From: Mycobacterium scrofulaceum
GTDB taxonomy: Bacteria > Actinomycetota > Actinomycetes > Mycobacteriales > Mycobacteriaceae
Length of the DNA: 52,487 nucleotides
Reading direction: 5' to 3'
Assembly (NCBI RefSeq): GCF_002086735.1
Contig: NZ_MVIJ01000041.1
Location: 1-52,487, forward strand
The position numbers and the translations under genes were made by a program. Shown here in pieces: positions 15,649 through 23,173 of this stretch (position 1 is the first letter of the stretch; every line of letters starts with the position of its first letter). The notes beneath the pieces are model-generated. The model did not search any database. It had not been told where the DNA came from and saw only the letters and a list, made by a program, of their open reading frames with translations.

Positions 15649-16566
15649 TCACACCGGATCGATGTCCAGCCAGCGGTCGACGTCGAACCTGTCCGTGACG
15701 GCGCGGATCGTGGCGCCGCCGCAACCGGGGTAGTGCGCCGGGATCACCGCGGCGTTCGCCTCGACGGCCTCGGTGAATATCCGGCGGCGGGTCACCGCGG
15801 CGGCGGGCGCGTCGACGTCGAAAGCGCAGGCGTCGGCGGGCCGGCGGAGTTGCAGCGGGCTGTGGGTGAGGTCGCCGACGAAGACGGCCGGCCGACCCGC
15901 GTCCAGCCACAGCACCGAGGAACCCGGGGTGTGCCCGGGCGCGGGGCGCAGCCGCAGCGACGCGCTGATCCGGTGGTCGTCCGACCACTGGACGAGCTGC
16001 CCCGCCGCATCGATGGGCGCAACGCTGTCGGCGAAGACCAACTGATCGCCCCGCTGCTGCGCCGCCTCCTCGTCGCTGCGTGGCGTGCGCCGCGCTGCGG
16101 GCCCATTCGGCGCGAAATGGCGGTAGTCGGCGGCCGGCACCAGATAGCGGGCGTTGGGGAACGTCGGCACCCACGAGCCGCCGGCGAGGGTGGTGTTCCA
16201 CCCCACGTGGTCGGAGTGGATGTGGGTGTTGACCACCACGTCCACGGCGTCGGGGTCGACGCCCGCGGACCGCAACGCGGCCGGGAACCCGGTGTTCAGG
16301 TGGTCCAGGGGCGGCATGTGGGGGCGGTTGCGGTCGTTGCCGACGCCGGTGTCCACCACGACGGTCAGCCCGTCGACCTCGATGACCCAGCTCTGGATCG
16401 CGATGTGCCACTGGTCGGTCGACGGGTCGAAGAAGTCGGGCACCAGCAGGTCGGCATTGTCGCGCCAGCCGGCCGGCGGCGTGTGCGGGAAAAGCCTTGT
16501 GCCGAGGTCGAATTGAAGCTCGAGCACCCGCGTCACGCGCGCGTGGCCGAACCTGACCGGACGCAT
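15649..16566 (-). CDS. Metallo-beta-lactamase-fold hydrolase
   Basis: The 305-residue protein has the metal signature THIHSDH (H115, H117, D119, H120) and downstream ligands in APGHTPGSS, FVGDLTH and PAHYPG. The fold covers lactonases, glyoxalase II and other hydrolases. The start is ATG 16566 (MRPVRFGHARV); its A is also the last base of the fucA stop (TGATG). Co-transcription with an aldolase and a 2-hydroxyacid dehydrogenase makes a lactonase or sugar-acid role plausible but unproven. The frame's extension beyond 16566 is antisense noise over fucA. Confidence 0.82.
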   Translation of the reverse strand: MRPVRFGHARVTRVLELQFDLGTRLFPHTPPAGWRDNADLLVPDFFDPSTDQWHIAIQSWVIEVDGLTVVVDTGVGNDRNRPHMPPLDHLNTGFPAALRSAGVDPDAVDVVVNTHIHSDHVGWNTTLAGGSWVPTFPNARYLVPAADYRHFAPNGPAARRTPRSDEEAAQQRGDQLVFADSVAPIDAAGQLVQWSDDHRISASLRLRPAPGHTPGSSVLWLDAGRPAVFVGDLTHSPLQLRRPADACAFDVDAPAAAVTRRRIFTEAVEANAAVIPAHYPGCGGATIRAVTDRFDVDRWLDIDPV

Positions 16567-17219
16567 CAGGCGTTGGCGCGCAGGTAGCCGTAGACGCTGG
16601 CGAAGTTGCGGTTCACGTCCTCGGGGATGGGTACCGGTCCGCCGAGAGCCCTTGCCCCCCAGGCGATTTGGGCAGTGCGCTCCACAAGGGCGGTGATGTG
16701 CAGCGCCTTGTCCGGTCTTGGCCCGACGGCCACCATGCCGTGGTTGGCGATCAGCGCGGCGCCGCGGCCGTCGAGCGCCTTGACGGCGTTGGCGCCGACG
16801 TCGGGCGTGCCGGACGCGGCGTAGTCGGTGCACCGGACGTCGCCGCCGCAGTACACCGCGAACTCGTCGATGCAGGCCGGAATCGGTTGGTGCGCAATGG
16901 CGAACATAGTCGCCCACACCGGATGGCTGTGGATGACGCTGCCGATGTCGTCGAAGGCGCGATAGCAGGCCAGGTGCAGCTGCAGCTCCGAGGACGGCGA
17001 GCGGCCGTCGGCGGCGTGCAGCACCGCGCCCTGCGGGTCCACCAGCACCAGGTCGTCGAGCTGCATGTCGCGATAGTCCACCGACGACGGCGTGATCACG
17101 ATGTTGCCGTCGGAGCGCCGCGCGGAGATGTTGCCCGCGGTCCCCTCGACCAGGCCGCGGCGCAGCATGTCCTTGGCGGCGTTCAACACGGCGGTCTCGG
17201 CGTCGTCGACGAACTTCAT
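16566..17219 (-). CDS. fucA: Class II aldolase/adducin family protein (L-fuculose-phosphate aldolase-like)
   Basis: This 217-residue class II aldolase keeps a glutamate in the catalytic position (SSELQLH, E78) and the zinc ligands H97, H99 (IHSHP) and H160 (ANHGM). Such enzymes cleave sugar phosphates to dihydroxyacetone phosphate and an aldehyde. It overlaps serA2 by four bases and the MBL gene by one. The divergent FGGY kinase would supply a phosphorylated ketose. The exact sugar is not evident; the symbol follows the Rv0727c-like position. Confidence 0.85.
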   Translation of the reverse strand: MKFVDDAETAVLNAAKDMLRRGLVEGTAGNISARRSDGNIVITPSSVDYRDMQLDDLVLVDPQGAVLHAADGRSPSSELQLHLACYRAFDDIGSVIHSHPVWATMFAIAHQPIPACIDEFAVYCGGDVRCTDYAASGTPDVGANAVKALDGRGAALIANHGMVAVGPRPDKALHITALVERTAQIAWGARALGGPVPIPEDVNRNFASVYGYLRANA

Positions 17220-18196
17220 GGGCCCAGCACCTCCGGGTTGACGATGTGGGCGGGCGCGTTGCCGGCCAGCAACGCCTCCAGGTCGTCGGCCACCATCTGC
17301 GCCTGCCGTGCCTCAGTGTTCCACGTGGCGCCGCCGATGTGGGGCGTCAAGACGACGTTGGGCATGCCGACCAGGGGGTGGTCGGTGGGCAGCCATTCGC
17401 CGACGAAGTGGTCCAGGCCGGCGGCGGCCACCTTGCCGTCGCGCAGCGCGCCGACGAGCGCGTCGGTGTCGTGCAGCTGCGCGCGGGCGGTGTTGAGGAA
17501 GACCACGCCGTCGCGCATGGCGGCGAACTGCTCGGCGCCGATCATGCCGGCAGTGTCGTCGGTGACGGGTGCGTGCAGCGAGACGACGTCCGCCTCGCCC
17601 AGCAGTTCCTCGAGGCCGTGCTCGGCCTCGTCGTTGTAGGGGTCGTGCGCGATGACGCGCAGGCCCAGCCCGGACAGCCGCCAGCGGGTGGCGCGGCCGA
17701 CCGCGCCGAGGCCAACCAGCCCGGCGGTGCGACCGGCGATCTCCCAGCCGCGGAACCGCTGATAGGGGATGCTGCCGTCGCGAAAGATGTTGCCGCCGCG
17801 GACATCCGCGTCGGCGGGCAGCAGCAGGCGGGTGGCGGCCAGCAGCAGCGCCACCGTCATCTCGGCGACCGCGTCGGCGTTGCGGCCCGGGGTGTTTAGC
17901 ACCGGGATACCCGCCGCGGTGGCCCCCGCGATGTCGACGTTGTTGGGGTCGCCGCGGGTCGAGGCGATCGCCCGTAGGCCGAGATCGAGCACCGGCCCGG
18001 CCACCGAGTCGCTTTCCACCACAACGAGATCGGCGGACTCCGCCGAGATGCGCTCGGCCAGTTGTTCGGCGCTGTAGATCCGCAGCGGAGTCTGCTCGAT
18101 CCACGGGTCGTAGACGACGTCGACCAGTTCCCGGAGCTTGGCGAATCCCGGCCCCCGCAGGGGGGCGGTCACCAAGGCGCGCGGTCTTGACGTCAC
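17216..18196 (-). CDS. serA2: D-isomer-specific 2-hydroxyacid dehydrogenase family protein
   Basis: This is an NAD-dependent dehydrogenase of the SerA family with GLGAVG (162-167), the active-site Arg in NTARAQL (R238), Glu in HFVGEWLP (E267) and His in TPHIGG (H286). It lacks the ACT domain of true phosphoglycerate dehydrogenase. With 326 residues from GTG 18196, a 2-hydroxy sugar acid is a more likely substrate than phosphoglycerate. A TTG at 18205 is the alternative start. TGACGTCA covers its second and third codons and may be an operator. It is the first gene of the serA2-fucA-MBL unit. Confidence 0.83.
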   Translation of the reverse strand: MTSRPRALVTAPLRGPGFAKLRELVDVVYDPWIEQTPLRIYSAEQLAERISAESADLVVVESDSVAGPVLDLGLRAIASTRGDPNNVDIAGATAAGIPVLNTPGRNADAVAEMTVALLLAATRLLLPADADVRGGNIFRDGSIPYQRFRGWEIAGRTAGLVGLGAVGRATRWRLSGLGLRVIAHDPYNDEAEHGLEELLGEADVVSLHAPVTDDTAGMIGAEQFAAMRDGVVFLNTARAQLHDTDALVGALRDGKVAAAGLDHFVGEWLPTDHPLVGMPNVVLTPHIGGATWNTEARQAQMVADDLEALLAGNAPAHIVNPEVLGP

Positions 18197-18245
18197 GAAC
18201 CCCAATGCTGGCGTACGGTGACGCCCGTGTCACGTGATGACGTCA
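18188..18245. promoter_or_regulatory. Twin TGACGTCA palindromes flanking the serA2/xylB divergent promoter
   Basis: Two exact copies of the 8-bp palindrome TGACGTCA lie at 18188-18195 and 18238-18245, 50 bp apart. Each sits inside the first codons of one divergent gene. The second copy is preceded directly by another palindrome, TCACGTGA (18230-18237). The symmetry suggests a looping or dimer-of-dimers operator that controls both transcripts. No regulator gene is adjacent. Confidence 0.45.
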
Positions 18246-19585
18246 CAATCGGCATCGACGTCGGGAGCACCGCGGTCAAGGCGGTGGCCGCGGACGCCGA
18301 CGGCCGGGTGACCGCACGGGCGCGTATCCCGCACCAGTTGCTTGTGCCGGCGCCGAACCGGCTCGAGCACGACGCCGGCGAGGCCTGGCGCCGCGGGCCG
18401 GTGGCGGCCCTGAACCAGCTGGATCGTCCAGACGCGAAAGCGGTGGCCGTCTCGGCGATGGTGCCGTCCCTGACCGCCGTCGACGCCGCGGGCGAGCCGA
18501 TGACGCCGGGCCTGCTGTACGGCGACGAACGGGGCCGCGCGCCACAACAGCAGGCCCAGCCGCTGCCGGCGCTCGGCGAGGCCGCCGAGTTCCTGCGCTG
18601 GACCGCGGAGCGGGCGCCGGGCGCGGCCGGCTACTGGCCGGCGCCGGCGGTCGCCAACCACGCGCTGGCGGGCGAGGCGGTGATCGACTTCGCCACCGCC
18701 GCCACCGCGTACCCGCTGTTCGACGGGACGGGCTGGAACGCCGAGGCGTGCGCCGAACGCGGCGCCCGGCCCGACCAGATGCCGCGGGTGGAAAGCATGG
18801 GGGCCGCCGCGGGGCAGGTGCGCGGCGGTGGCGCCGCGCTGGGAATCGGCGCGATCGACGCGCTGTGCGAACAGATGGTGGCCGGCGCCGACGGCGACGG
18901 CGACGTGCTGGTGCTGTGCGGCACCACGTTGATCGTGTGGACGACCATCCCCGAGGCCCGGCAGGTGCCCGGCCTGTGGACCATCCCGCACACGGCCGCG
19001 GGCAAGAGCCAGATCGGCGGGGCCAGCAACGCTGGAGGGCTGTTCCTCGGCTGGGTGGACCGGGTGGTCGCACCCGGCGACCCCGCGGCCGCGCGGCCCG
19101 GGGGCGTGCCGGTGTGGTCGCCCTACATCCGTGGCGAGCGCACCCCGTTCCACGACCCGGGGCGCCGGGCCGTGCTCGACGCCCTGGACCTGACCCACGA
19201 CGCTGCCGCGCTGCGCCGGGCCGCCTACGAGGCGTCCGGCTTCGTCGTCCGCCAGCTCATCGAGCTGAGCGGGGCACCGGTGGCGCGCGTCGTGGCCACC
19301 GGGGGCGGCACGCGGGTCGGGCCGTGGATGCAGGCCATCGCCGACGCCACCGGGCGGCCGGTGGAGGTGTCCGGGGTGCCCGAGGGCGCGGCGCTCGGCG
19401 CGGCCTTCCTCGCGCGCATGGCGGCCGGCCTGGAAACCGCGATCGCCGACGCCGCCCGCTGGGTCCGCACCGCACGCGTCGTCGAACCCGACCCCGCCTG
19501 GGCCGCCGCGATCGACGATCGCTACCAACGGTTCCTCGAATTGGGAACCCGCCGATGTAGCGCGCTACCCCCGGCGGCGTTCTAG
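18227..19585 (+). CDS. xylB: FGGY family carbohydrate kinase (xylulose kinase-like)
   Basis: This 452-residue sugar kinase has the N-terminal phosphate loop IGIDVGSTAVKAV (D11) and the C-terminal FGGY segment VVATGGGTRVGPWMQAIAD. It starts at GTG 18227 (MSRDDVTIG) or, nine bases earlier, GTG 18218. It would phosphorylate a pentulose or related sugar that the divergent aldolase then cleaves. D-xylulose specificity is not evident from motifs; the symbol follows the Rv0729-like position. Confidence 0.85.
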   Translation: MSRDDVTIGIDVGSTAVKAVAADADGRVTARARIPHQLLVPAPNRLEHDAGEAWRRGPVAALNQLDRPDAKAVAVSAMVPSLTAVDAAGEPMTPGLLYGDERGRAPQQQAQPLPALGEAAEFLRWTAERAPGAAGYWPAPAVANHALAGEAVIDFATAATAYPLFDGTGWNAEACAERGARPDQMPRVESMGAAAGQVRGGGAALGIGAIDALCEQMVAGADGDGDVLVLCGTTLIVWTTIPEARQVPGLWTIPHTAAGKSQIGGASNAGGLFLGWVDRVVAPGDPAAARPGGVPVWSPYIRGERTPFHDPGRRAVLDALDLTHDAAALRRAAYEASGFVVRQLIELSGAPVARVVATGGGTRVGPWMQAIADATGRPVEVSGVPEGAALGAAFLARMAAGLETAIADAARWVRTARVVEPDPAWAAAIDDRYQRFLELGTRRCSALPPAAF

Positions 19586-19594
19586 GCTGGTGCA

Positions 19595-20260
19595 ATGACC
19601 GACCACGACCGCAAAGCCGCCCGTCGCGAGATCGCCGATGCCCTGTTGAAGGCCCTCGAACGGCGGCACGAAATCGCCGATGTCGTAGTGGAATCCGAGA
19701 ACAAGGCGGCCGCGGTCGAGGCGATCGTCCGCCTGCTCGACACCTCCCACGTGGCCGCCGAGGCCGTGATGGGGATGTCGTTCGATCAGCTCACCATCGA
19801 CTCGCGCCGCAAGATTCTCGCCGAACTCGAGGACCTCAACAAGCAGCTCAGCTTCACCCTGGGCGAGCGCCCGGCCAGTTCGGGGGAGACCCTGGAGCTG
19901 CGGCCCTTCTCCGCCGAGCGGGACCGCGACATCTTCGCCGCCCGCACCGAGGACATGGGTGCCGCCGGCGACGGCTCCGGCGGGCCGGCCGGCAACCTCG
20001 ACGACGAGATCGGCGCGGCGCTGGGGCGCCTCGACGACGAGGAGGCCGCCTGGTTCGTGGCCGTCGACTCGGGCGAGAAGGTCGGCATGGTGTTCGGCGA
20101 GCTGCTGGGCGGCGAGGTGAACGTGCGGATCTGGATTCACCCCGAACACCGCAAGAAGGGCTACGGCACGGCCGCGCTGCGCAAGTCGCGCACCGAGATG
20201 GCCTGGTGCTTCCCCGCCGTGCCGATGGTGGTGCGCGCGCCCGCCGCCAGGCCCGCCTGA
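19595..20260 (+). CDS. GNAT-family acetyltransferase with a gyrase-A-like helical N-terminus (Rv0730-like)
   Basis: This is a 221-residue protein of two parts. Residues about 45-90 (RLLDTSHVAAEAVMGMSFDQ and on to ELEDLNKQL) resemble the helical hairpin near the end of the GyrA breakage-reunion domain. The C-terminal half is GNAT-like, with an acetyl-CoA loop RKKGYGTAAL around 185-194 and an acidic linker between. It sits 9 bp after xylB, where M. tuberculosis has Rv0730. The acetyl acceptor is unknown. The N-terminal similarity is by eye only. Confidence 0.72.
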   Translation: MTDHDRKAARREIADALLKALERRHEIADVVVESENKAAAVEAIVRLLDTSHVAAEAVMGMSFDQLTIDSRRKILAELEDLNKQLSFTLGERPASSGETLELRPFSAERDRDIFAARTEDMGAAGDGSGGPAGNLDDEIGAALGRLDDEEAAWFVAVDSGEKVGMVFGELLGGEVNVRIWIHPEHRKKGYGTAALRKSRTEMAWCFPAVPMVVRAPAARPA

Positions 20261-20351
20261 GCCGGAAAAGGCCGGTGGTCAGCGGCACCGATTCACCGCG
20301 GCCGCGTTCCGAACCGCACCGCCGCGCTTCACAGCAAATCTCAAGCTGACT

Positions 20352-20381
20352 GTAACGATTCATTCACGAAATTTGCGTTAC
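20352..20381. promoter_or_regulatory. Inverted repeat upstream of the PPE gene
   Basis: GTAACG (20352-20357) and CGTTAC (20376-20381) form a 6+18+6 inverted repeat. It lies in the AT-rich half of the 192-bp gap, about 72 bp before the PPE start. Wide spacing with an 18-bp AT-rich core suggests two half-sites for a dimeric regulator rather than a hairpin. Confidence 0.35.
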
Positions 20382-20452
20382 TCGTGTGTTGAATACTCAG
20401 TACCCTCTGGCCGAGAGCGAACGCGTCCGTTGACCTGGAAAACGAGGATTCC

Positions 20453-21715
20453 ATGGACTTTGCGTTACTACCGCCGGAGGTCAATTCCGCTCTGATGTAT
20501 GCCGGTCCCGGCTCCGGGCCGATGCTGGCCGCCGCAACCGGATGGGACGCGGTGGCCGCCGGCCTGGAATCCGCCGCCGGCGGCTATTCGTCGGCGGCGG
20601 CGGGGCTGAGCGGACTGGTGTGGTCAGGCCCTTCGTCGATGCTGATGGCGGCCGCGGTGACCCCGTACGTGGCCTGGTTGCAGGCGGGTGCCGCCCAGGC
20701 CGCGCAGACCGCCGGCCAGGCCTATGCCGCGGCGGCGGCTTACGAGCCGGCGTTCGCGATGACGGTGCCGCCGCCGGTGATCGCGGCCAACCGCGCGCAG
20801 TTGATGGCATTGGTCGCGACCAACTTCTTCGGGCAGAACACGCCGGCGATCATGGCGACCGAGGGGCAGTACGCGGAGATGTGGACACAAGACGCCACCG
20901 CGATGTACGGCTATGCGGCCGCCTCCTCGGCCGCGGGCGCACTGGCCCCGTTCACCGCGCCGCCTCGCACCACCAACTCCTCCGGGCAGGCCGATCAGGC
21001 CCGCGCGCTGACCCAGGCGACCGGCAACGCCACCAGCGCTCGCACCCAGTCTTTGGTTCAGATGGCCTCGACCAACACCACCCAGCACGCGGCGGCGACC
21101 ACCGGTGGGGTCGACCCGCCCCTGCCGCCCGGCAGCAGCGCCAACATCGCACCCGGCGGCGCCACCGTCCACACAGGCGTGAGCGTGACCGTCAGCAACG
21201 GCTACCCTGTCGACTTCGTGAGCGGCACCAGTGCCGCCAACCCGACCACCGTGTACATCCCCAGCGGGACCGCCACGTACGTGCTGAGCGACGGCACCGT
21301 GGGCACCCTCCAGGCGGGCCACGATGCCCTTCCGCTGAACACCTCGGGCAGCATCCTCAGTGGCACTTTTCAATACACCGGCGCGGGAGTGGGGGGCCAC
21401 CTGTCCGTCCCCGGCGGCTCTGTCACCGGCACCCCCGGCACTGTCGGCGGCTACGTGACCGAAAACGCCGCCGGCCTCGTCACCGACCTGAACCTTTCCT
21501 CCGGCAGTCAGACATTTTTCACCACGGGCCCAACCGTCGTCACCCCCGTCACGCCCACCTCGTCGACCCCGTTGGCGGCGGCGCCCGCGGCGAGCAGCCC
21601 CGGACTGGCGGGGAACGCGGGAATCCAACCTCAACTCAACGCGGAGGCGCTGGCGGAGTGGGCCCGCAGCATGTCCGGCGGTGAACTCGCCACGGACTTG
21701 GCCGCGGCCCACTGA
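20453..21715 (+). CDS. PPE family protein, apparently separated from its SVP module
   Basis: The 420-residue product has the PPE domain at the N-terminus (P7-P8-E9 in MDFALLPPEV) and the conserved W57-S58-G59 turn. The PPE domain ends around residue 175. It is followed by a Ser/Thr/Gly-rich region of beta-like repeats (for example YVLSDGTVGTLQAG). PPE proteins are type VII (ESX) substrates that pair with PE proteins; no PE gene is nearby. The frame stops at TGA 21713-21715, and a typical PPE-SVP C-terminus follows in another frame. No PPE is at this site in M. tuberculosis as I recall it. Confidence 0.88.
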   Translation: MDFALLPPEVNSALMYAGPGSGPMLAAATGWDAVAAGLESAAGGYSSAAAGLSGLVWSGPSSMLMAAAVTPYVAWLQAGAAQAAQTAGQAYAAAAAYEPAFAMTVPPPVIAANRAQLMALVATNFFGQNTPAIMATEGQYAEMWTQDATAMYGYAAASSAAGALAPFTAPPRTTNSSGQADQARALTQATGNATSARTQSLVQMASTNTTQHAAATTGGVDPPLPPGSSANIAPGGATVHTGVSVTVSNGYPVDFVSGTSAANPTTVYIPSGTATYVLSDGTVGTLQAGHDALPLNTSGSILSGTFQYTGAGVGGHLSVPGGSVTGTPGTVGGYVTENAAGLVTDLNLSSGSQTFFTTGPTVVTPVTPTSSTPLAAAPAASSPGLAGNAGIQPQLNAEALAEWARSMSGGELATDLAAAH

Positions 21716-21725
21716 GAGCAGCGAG

Positions 21726-22028
21726 ATGGGCGGTGCGAGAGCGAGCGGGGCGAACGCCCCGGTGCCGGGATCGTTGCACGACTTCTCCAGTGTTCGCGTC
21801 GCGTCCGCCGGGTTGGGCGCGGCGGACGCGCTCGGGTTGTTGTCGGTTCCGCGCAACTGGTTGCGGGATCCTGCGGTCGAGCCGACTTCGGTTGACGGCG
21901 TCGACACCGGCCCAAGCTTTGCCGTGCCCTCGGCGCGCGGGTTCGAGCGCGGGCTGATGTCGATGATGACGGGGCACCGCCCCGACGCTCTGGCGACGGA
22001 TCGTGAAGAACGCGGCGAGGACGCCTAG
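21726..22028 (+). CDS. Separate PPE-SVP C-terminal module
   Basis: A 100-residue frame from ATG 21726 contains VASAGLGAADALGLLSVPRN and then WL, the GxxSVPxxW signature that defines the SVP subgroup of PPE proteins and normally lies near their C-terminus. Here it is 10 bp downstream of the PPE stop and in a different frame. It is either the out-of-frame end of a frameshifted PPE gene or a translated stand-alone module with weak initiation. The stop shares CTAG with the convergent methyltransferase. Confidence 0.6.
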   Translation: MGGARASGANAPVPGSLHDFSSVRVASAGLGAADALGLLSVPRNWLRDPAVEPTSVDGVDTGPSFAVPSARGFERGLMSMMTGHRPDALATDREERGEDA

Positions 22029-22930
22029 CCCAGCGTCGCGGTGACGGCGACGATGTTGCGCAGCTGGGACGTCTCGTCGTCCGGGAAGACCAGGCCGTAG
22101 TCGGCGAAGTATTCCCGCCGTTCCCGGGTGGTCACCTGCCAGCCCCGGCCGGTCAGGTAGTCCACGACGTTGCTGCGCTCGCCGTCGAAGAACAGTCCGG
22201 ACAGGTCGATGTCGCAACCCAGGTTGGCCCATCGCTGGTTGAACTGCTTTGCGCGGTCGGTCATCGTCCGCCCGGCATCGCCGTGGAACTCGGTGGCCAG
22301 CTTGCTGCCGGGCGCGCTCAGTTCGGTGATGTTGTCGAAAAGCCGGTCCTGGGCCTGCGGCGGCAGGTACATCAACAGGCCCTCGGCGCTCCACGACGTC
22401 GGCTGGCCGGGGTCAAAGCCGCTGCGCCGCAATGCTTCCGGCCAATCGTCGCGCAGGTCGACGCTGACCGTCCGCCGGTCCGCGGTGGGCGCGGCCCCGA
22501 GTCCCGCCATGGCGGCGGTCTTGAAGTCGACCACCTTGGGCTGGTCGACCTCGTAGACGACGCTGCCGGGCGGCCAGCTCAACCGGTAAGCGCGGGCGTC
22601 CAGGCCGGCGGCGAGGATCACCGACTGGCGGATGCCGTCGCGGGCGGCATTGAGGAAGAAGTCGTCGAAGAAGCGGGTGCGCACCGCGATCGAATCGGTC
22701 TCGAGCTGCAGGTCCCGTTCGCCGTCCTGGGCGTCCGCGGGATCGAGTTCGCCGTCGACCAGGCGGCGGAAGAAGTCCAGCCCCACGGCGCGCACCAGCG
22801 GCGCCGCGAACGGGTCGTCGATGATCGGGTCCGCGCCCCCGCTGGCCAGCGCGCGCGCCGCGGCGACCATCGTGGCCGTGGCGCCGACGCTGGAGGCCAG
22901 GTCCCAGCTGTCTTGGTCCGTGCGTGTCAT
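22025..22930 (-). CDS. TIGR00027-type SAM-dependent methyltransferase (Rv0731c-like), copy 4
   Basis: The 301-residue protein has DSWDLASSVGATATMVAAAR, VILAAGLDARAYRL, EVDQPKVVDFK and WSAEGLLMYLPPQAQDRLF. It is detached from the other three paralogues and lies beside secY, as Rv0731c does. The start is ATG 22930. Substrates of this family are not established. Confidence 0.88.
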   Translation of the reverse strand: MTRTDQDSWDLASSVGATATMVAAARALASGGADPIIDDPFAAPLVRAVGLDFFRRLVDGELDPADAQDGERDLQLETDSIAVRTRFFDDFFLNAARDGIRQSVILAAGLDARAYRLSWPPGSVVYEVDQPKVVDFKTAAMAGLGAAPTADRRTVSVDLRDDWPEALRRSGFDPGQPTSWSAEGLLMYLPPQAQDRLFDNITELSAPGSKLATEFHGDAGRTMTDRAKQFNQRWANLGCDIDLSGLFFDGERSNVVDYLTGRGWQVTTRERREYFADYGLVFPDDETSQLRNIVAVTATLG

Positions 22931-23173
22931 GGTGCTCCCATTTATTTAGCAAATGCAACGAGTCAAGAGCACTTTACGCTCCACGGCTTGCGGCTTCCTG
23001 TGCTTTCATGGGCCTCAAATGGGCTGGGGCCGACGGCCGTGGACGGACTTGCCCAGATCAGCTGTTAGTCTCGTACACGGTTTGACGCGCTTAGATTGGG
23101 TCGGCCGTACGTCCTGGCCTGCGGGTGTTGGGCGCGTGATGCAAGAGACCCCCCGGGCTGCGCAGGAGGAAGA
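22931..23173. promoter_or_regulatory. Divergent intergenic region between methyltransferase copy 4 and secY
   Basis: These 243 bp hold an inverted repeat CATTT...AAATG (22939-22943 and 22951-22955) beside the methyltransferase start, with TATTTAGC inside (22943-22950), the octamer also found upstream of copy 3. TTGACG at 23083-23088 is a possible -35 for secY, but no good -10 follows at normal spacing. AGGAGGAAG at 23163-23171 is the strong ribosome-binding site of secY. Confidence 0.4.

Noticed and set aside
17216..18205. SerA2 as phosphoglycerate dehydrogenase of serine synthesis
   Set aside because: It ends after the catalytic domain without the intervening and ACT domains of SerA, and it lies in a sugar-type operon.
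20261..20452. Search for a PE gene upstream of the PPE gene
   Set aside because: The 192-bp gap has no open frame with a PE motif and is partly AT-rich regulatory sequence.
23083..23088. TTGACG as the -35 of a secY promoter
   Set aside because: No TANNNT-like hexamer follows at 16-19 bp. The nearest candidate (TAGATT) is only 4 bp away, so I did not call a promoter.
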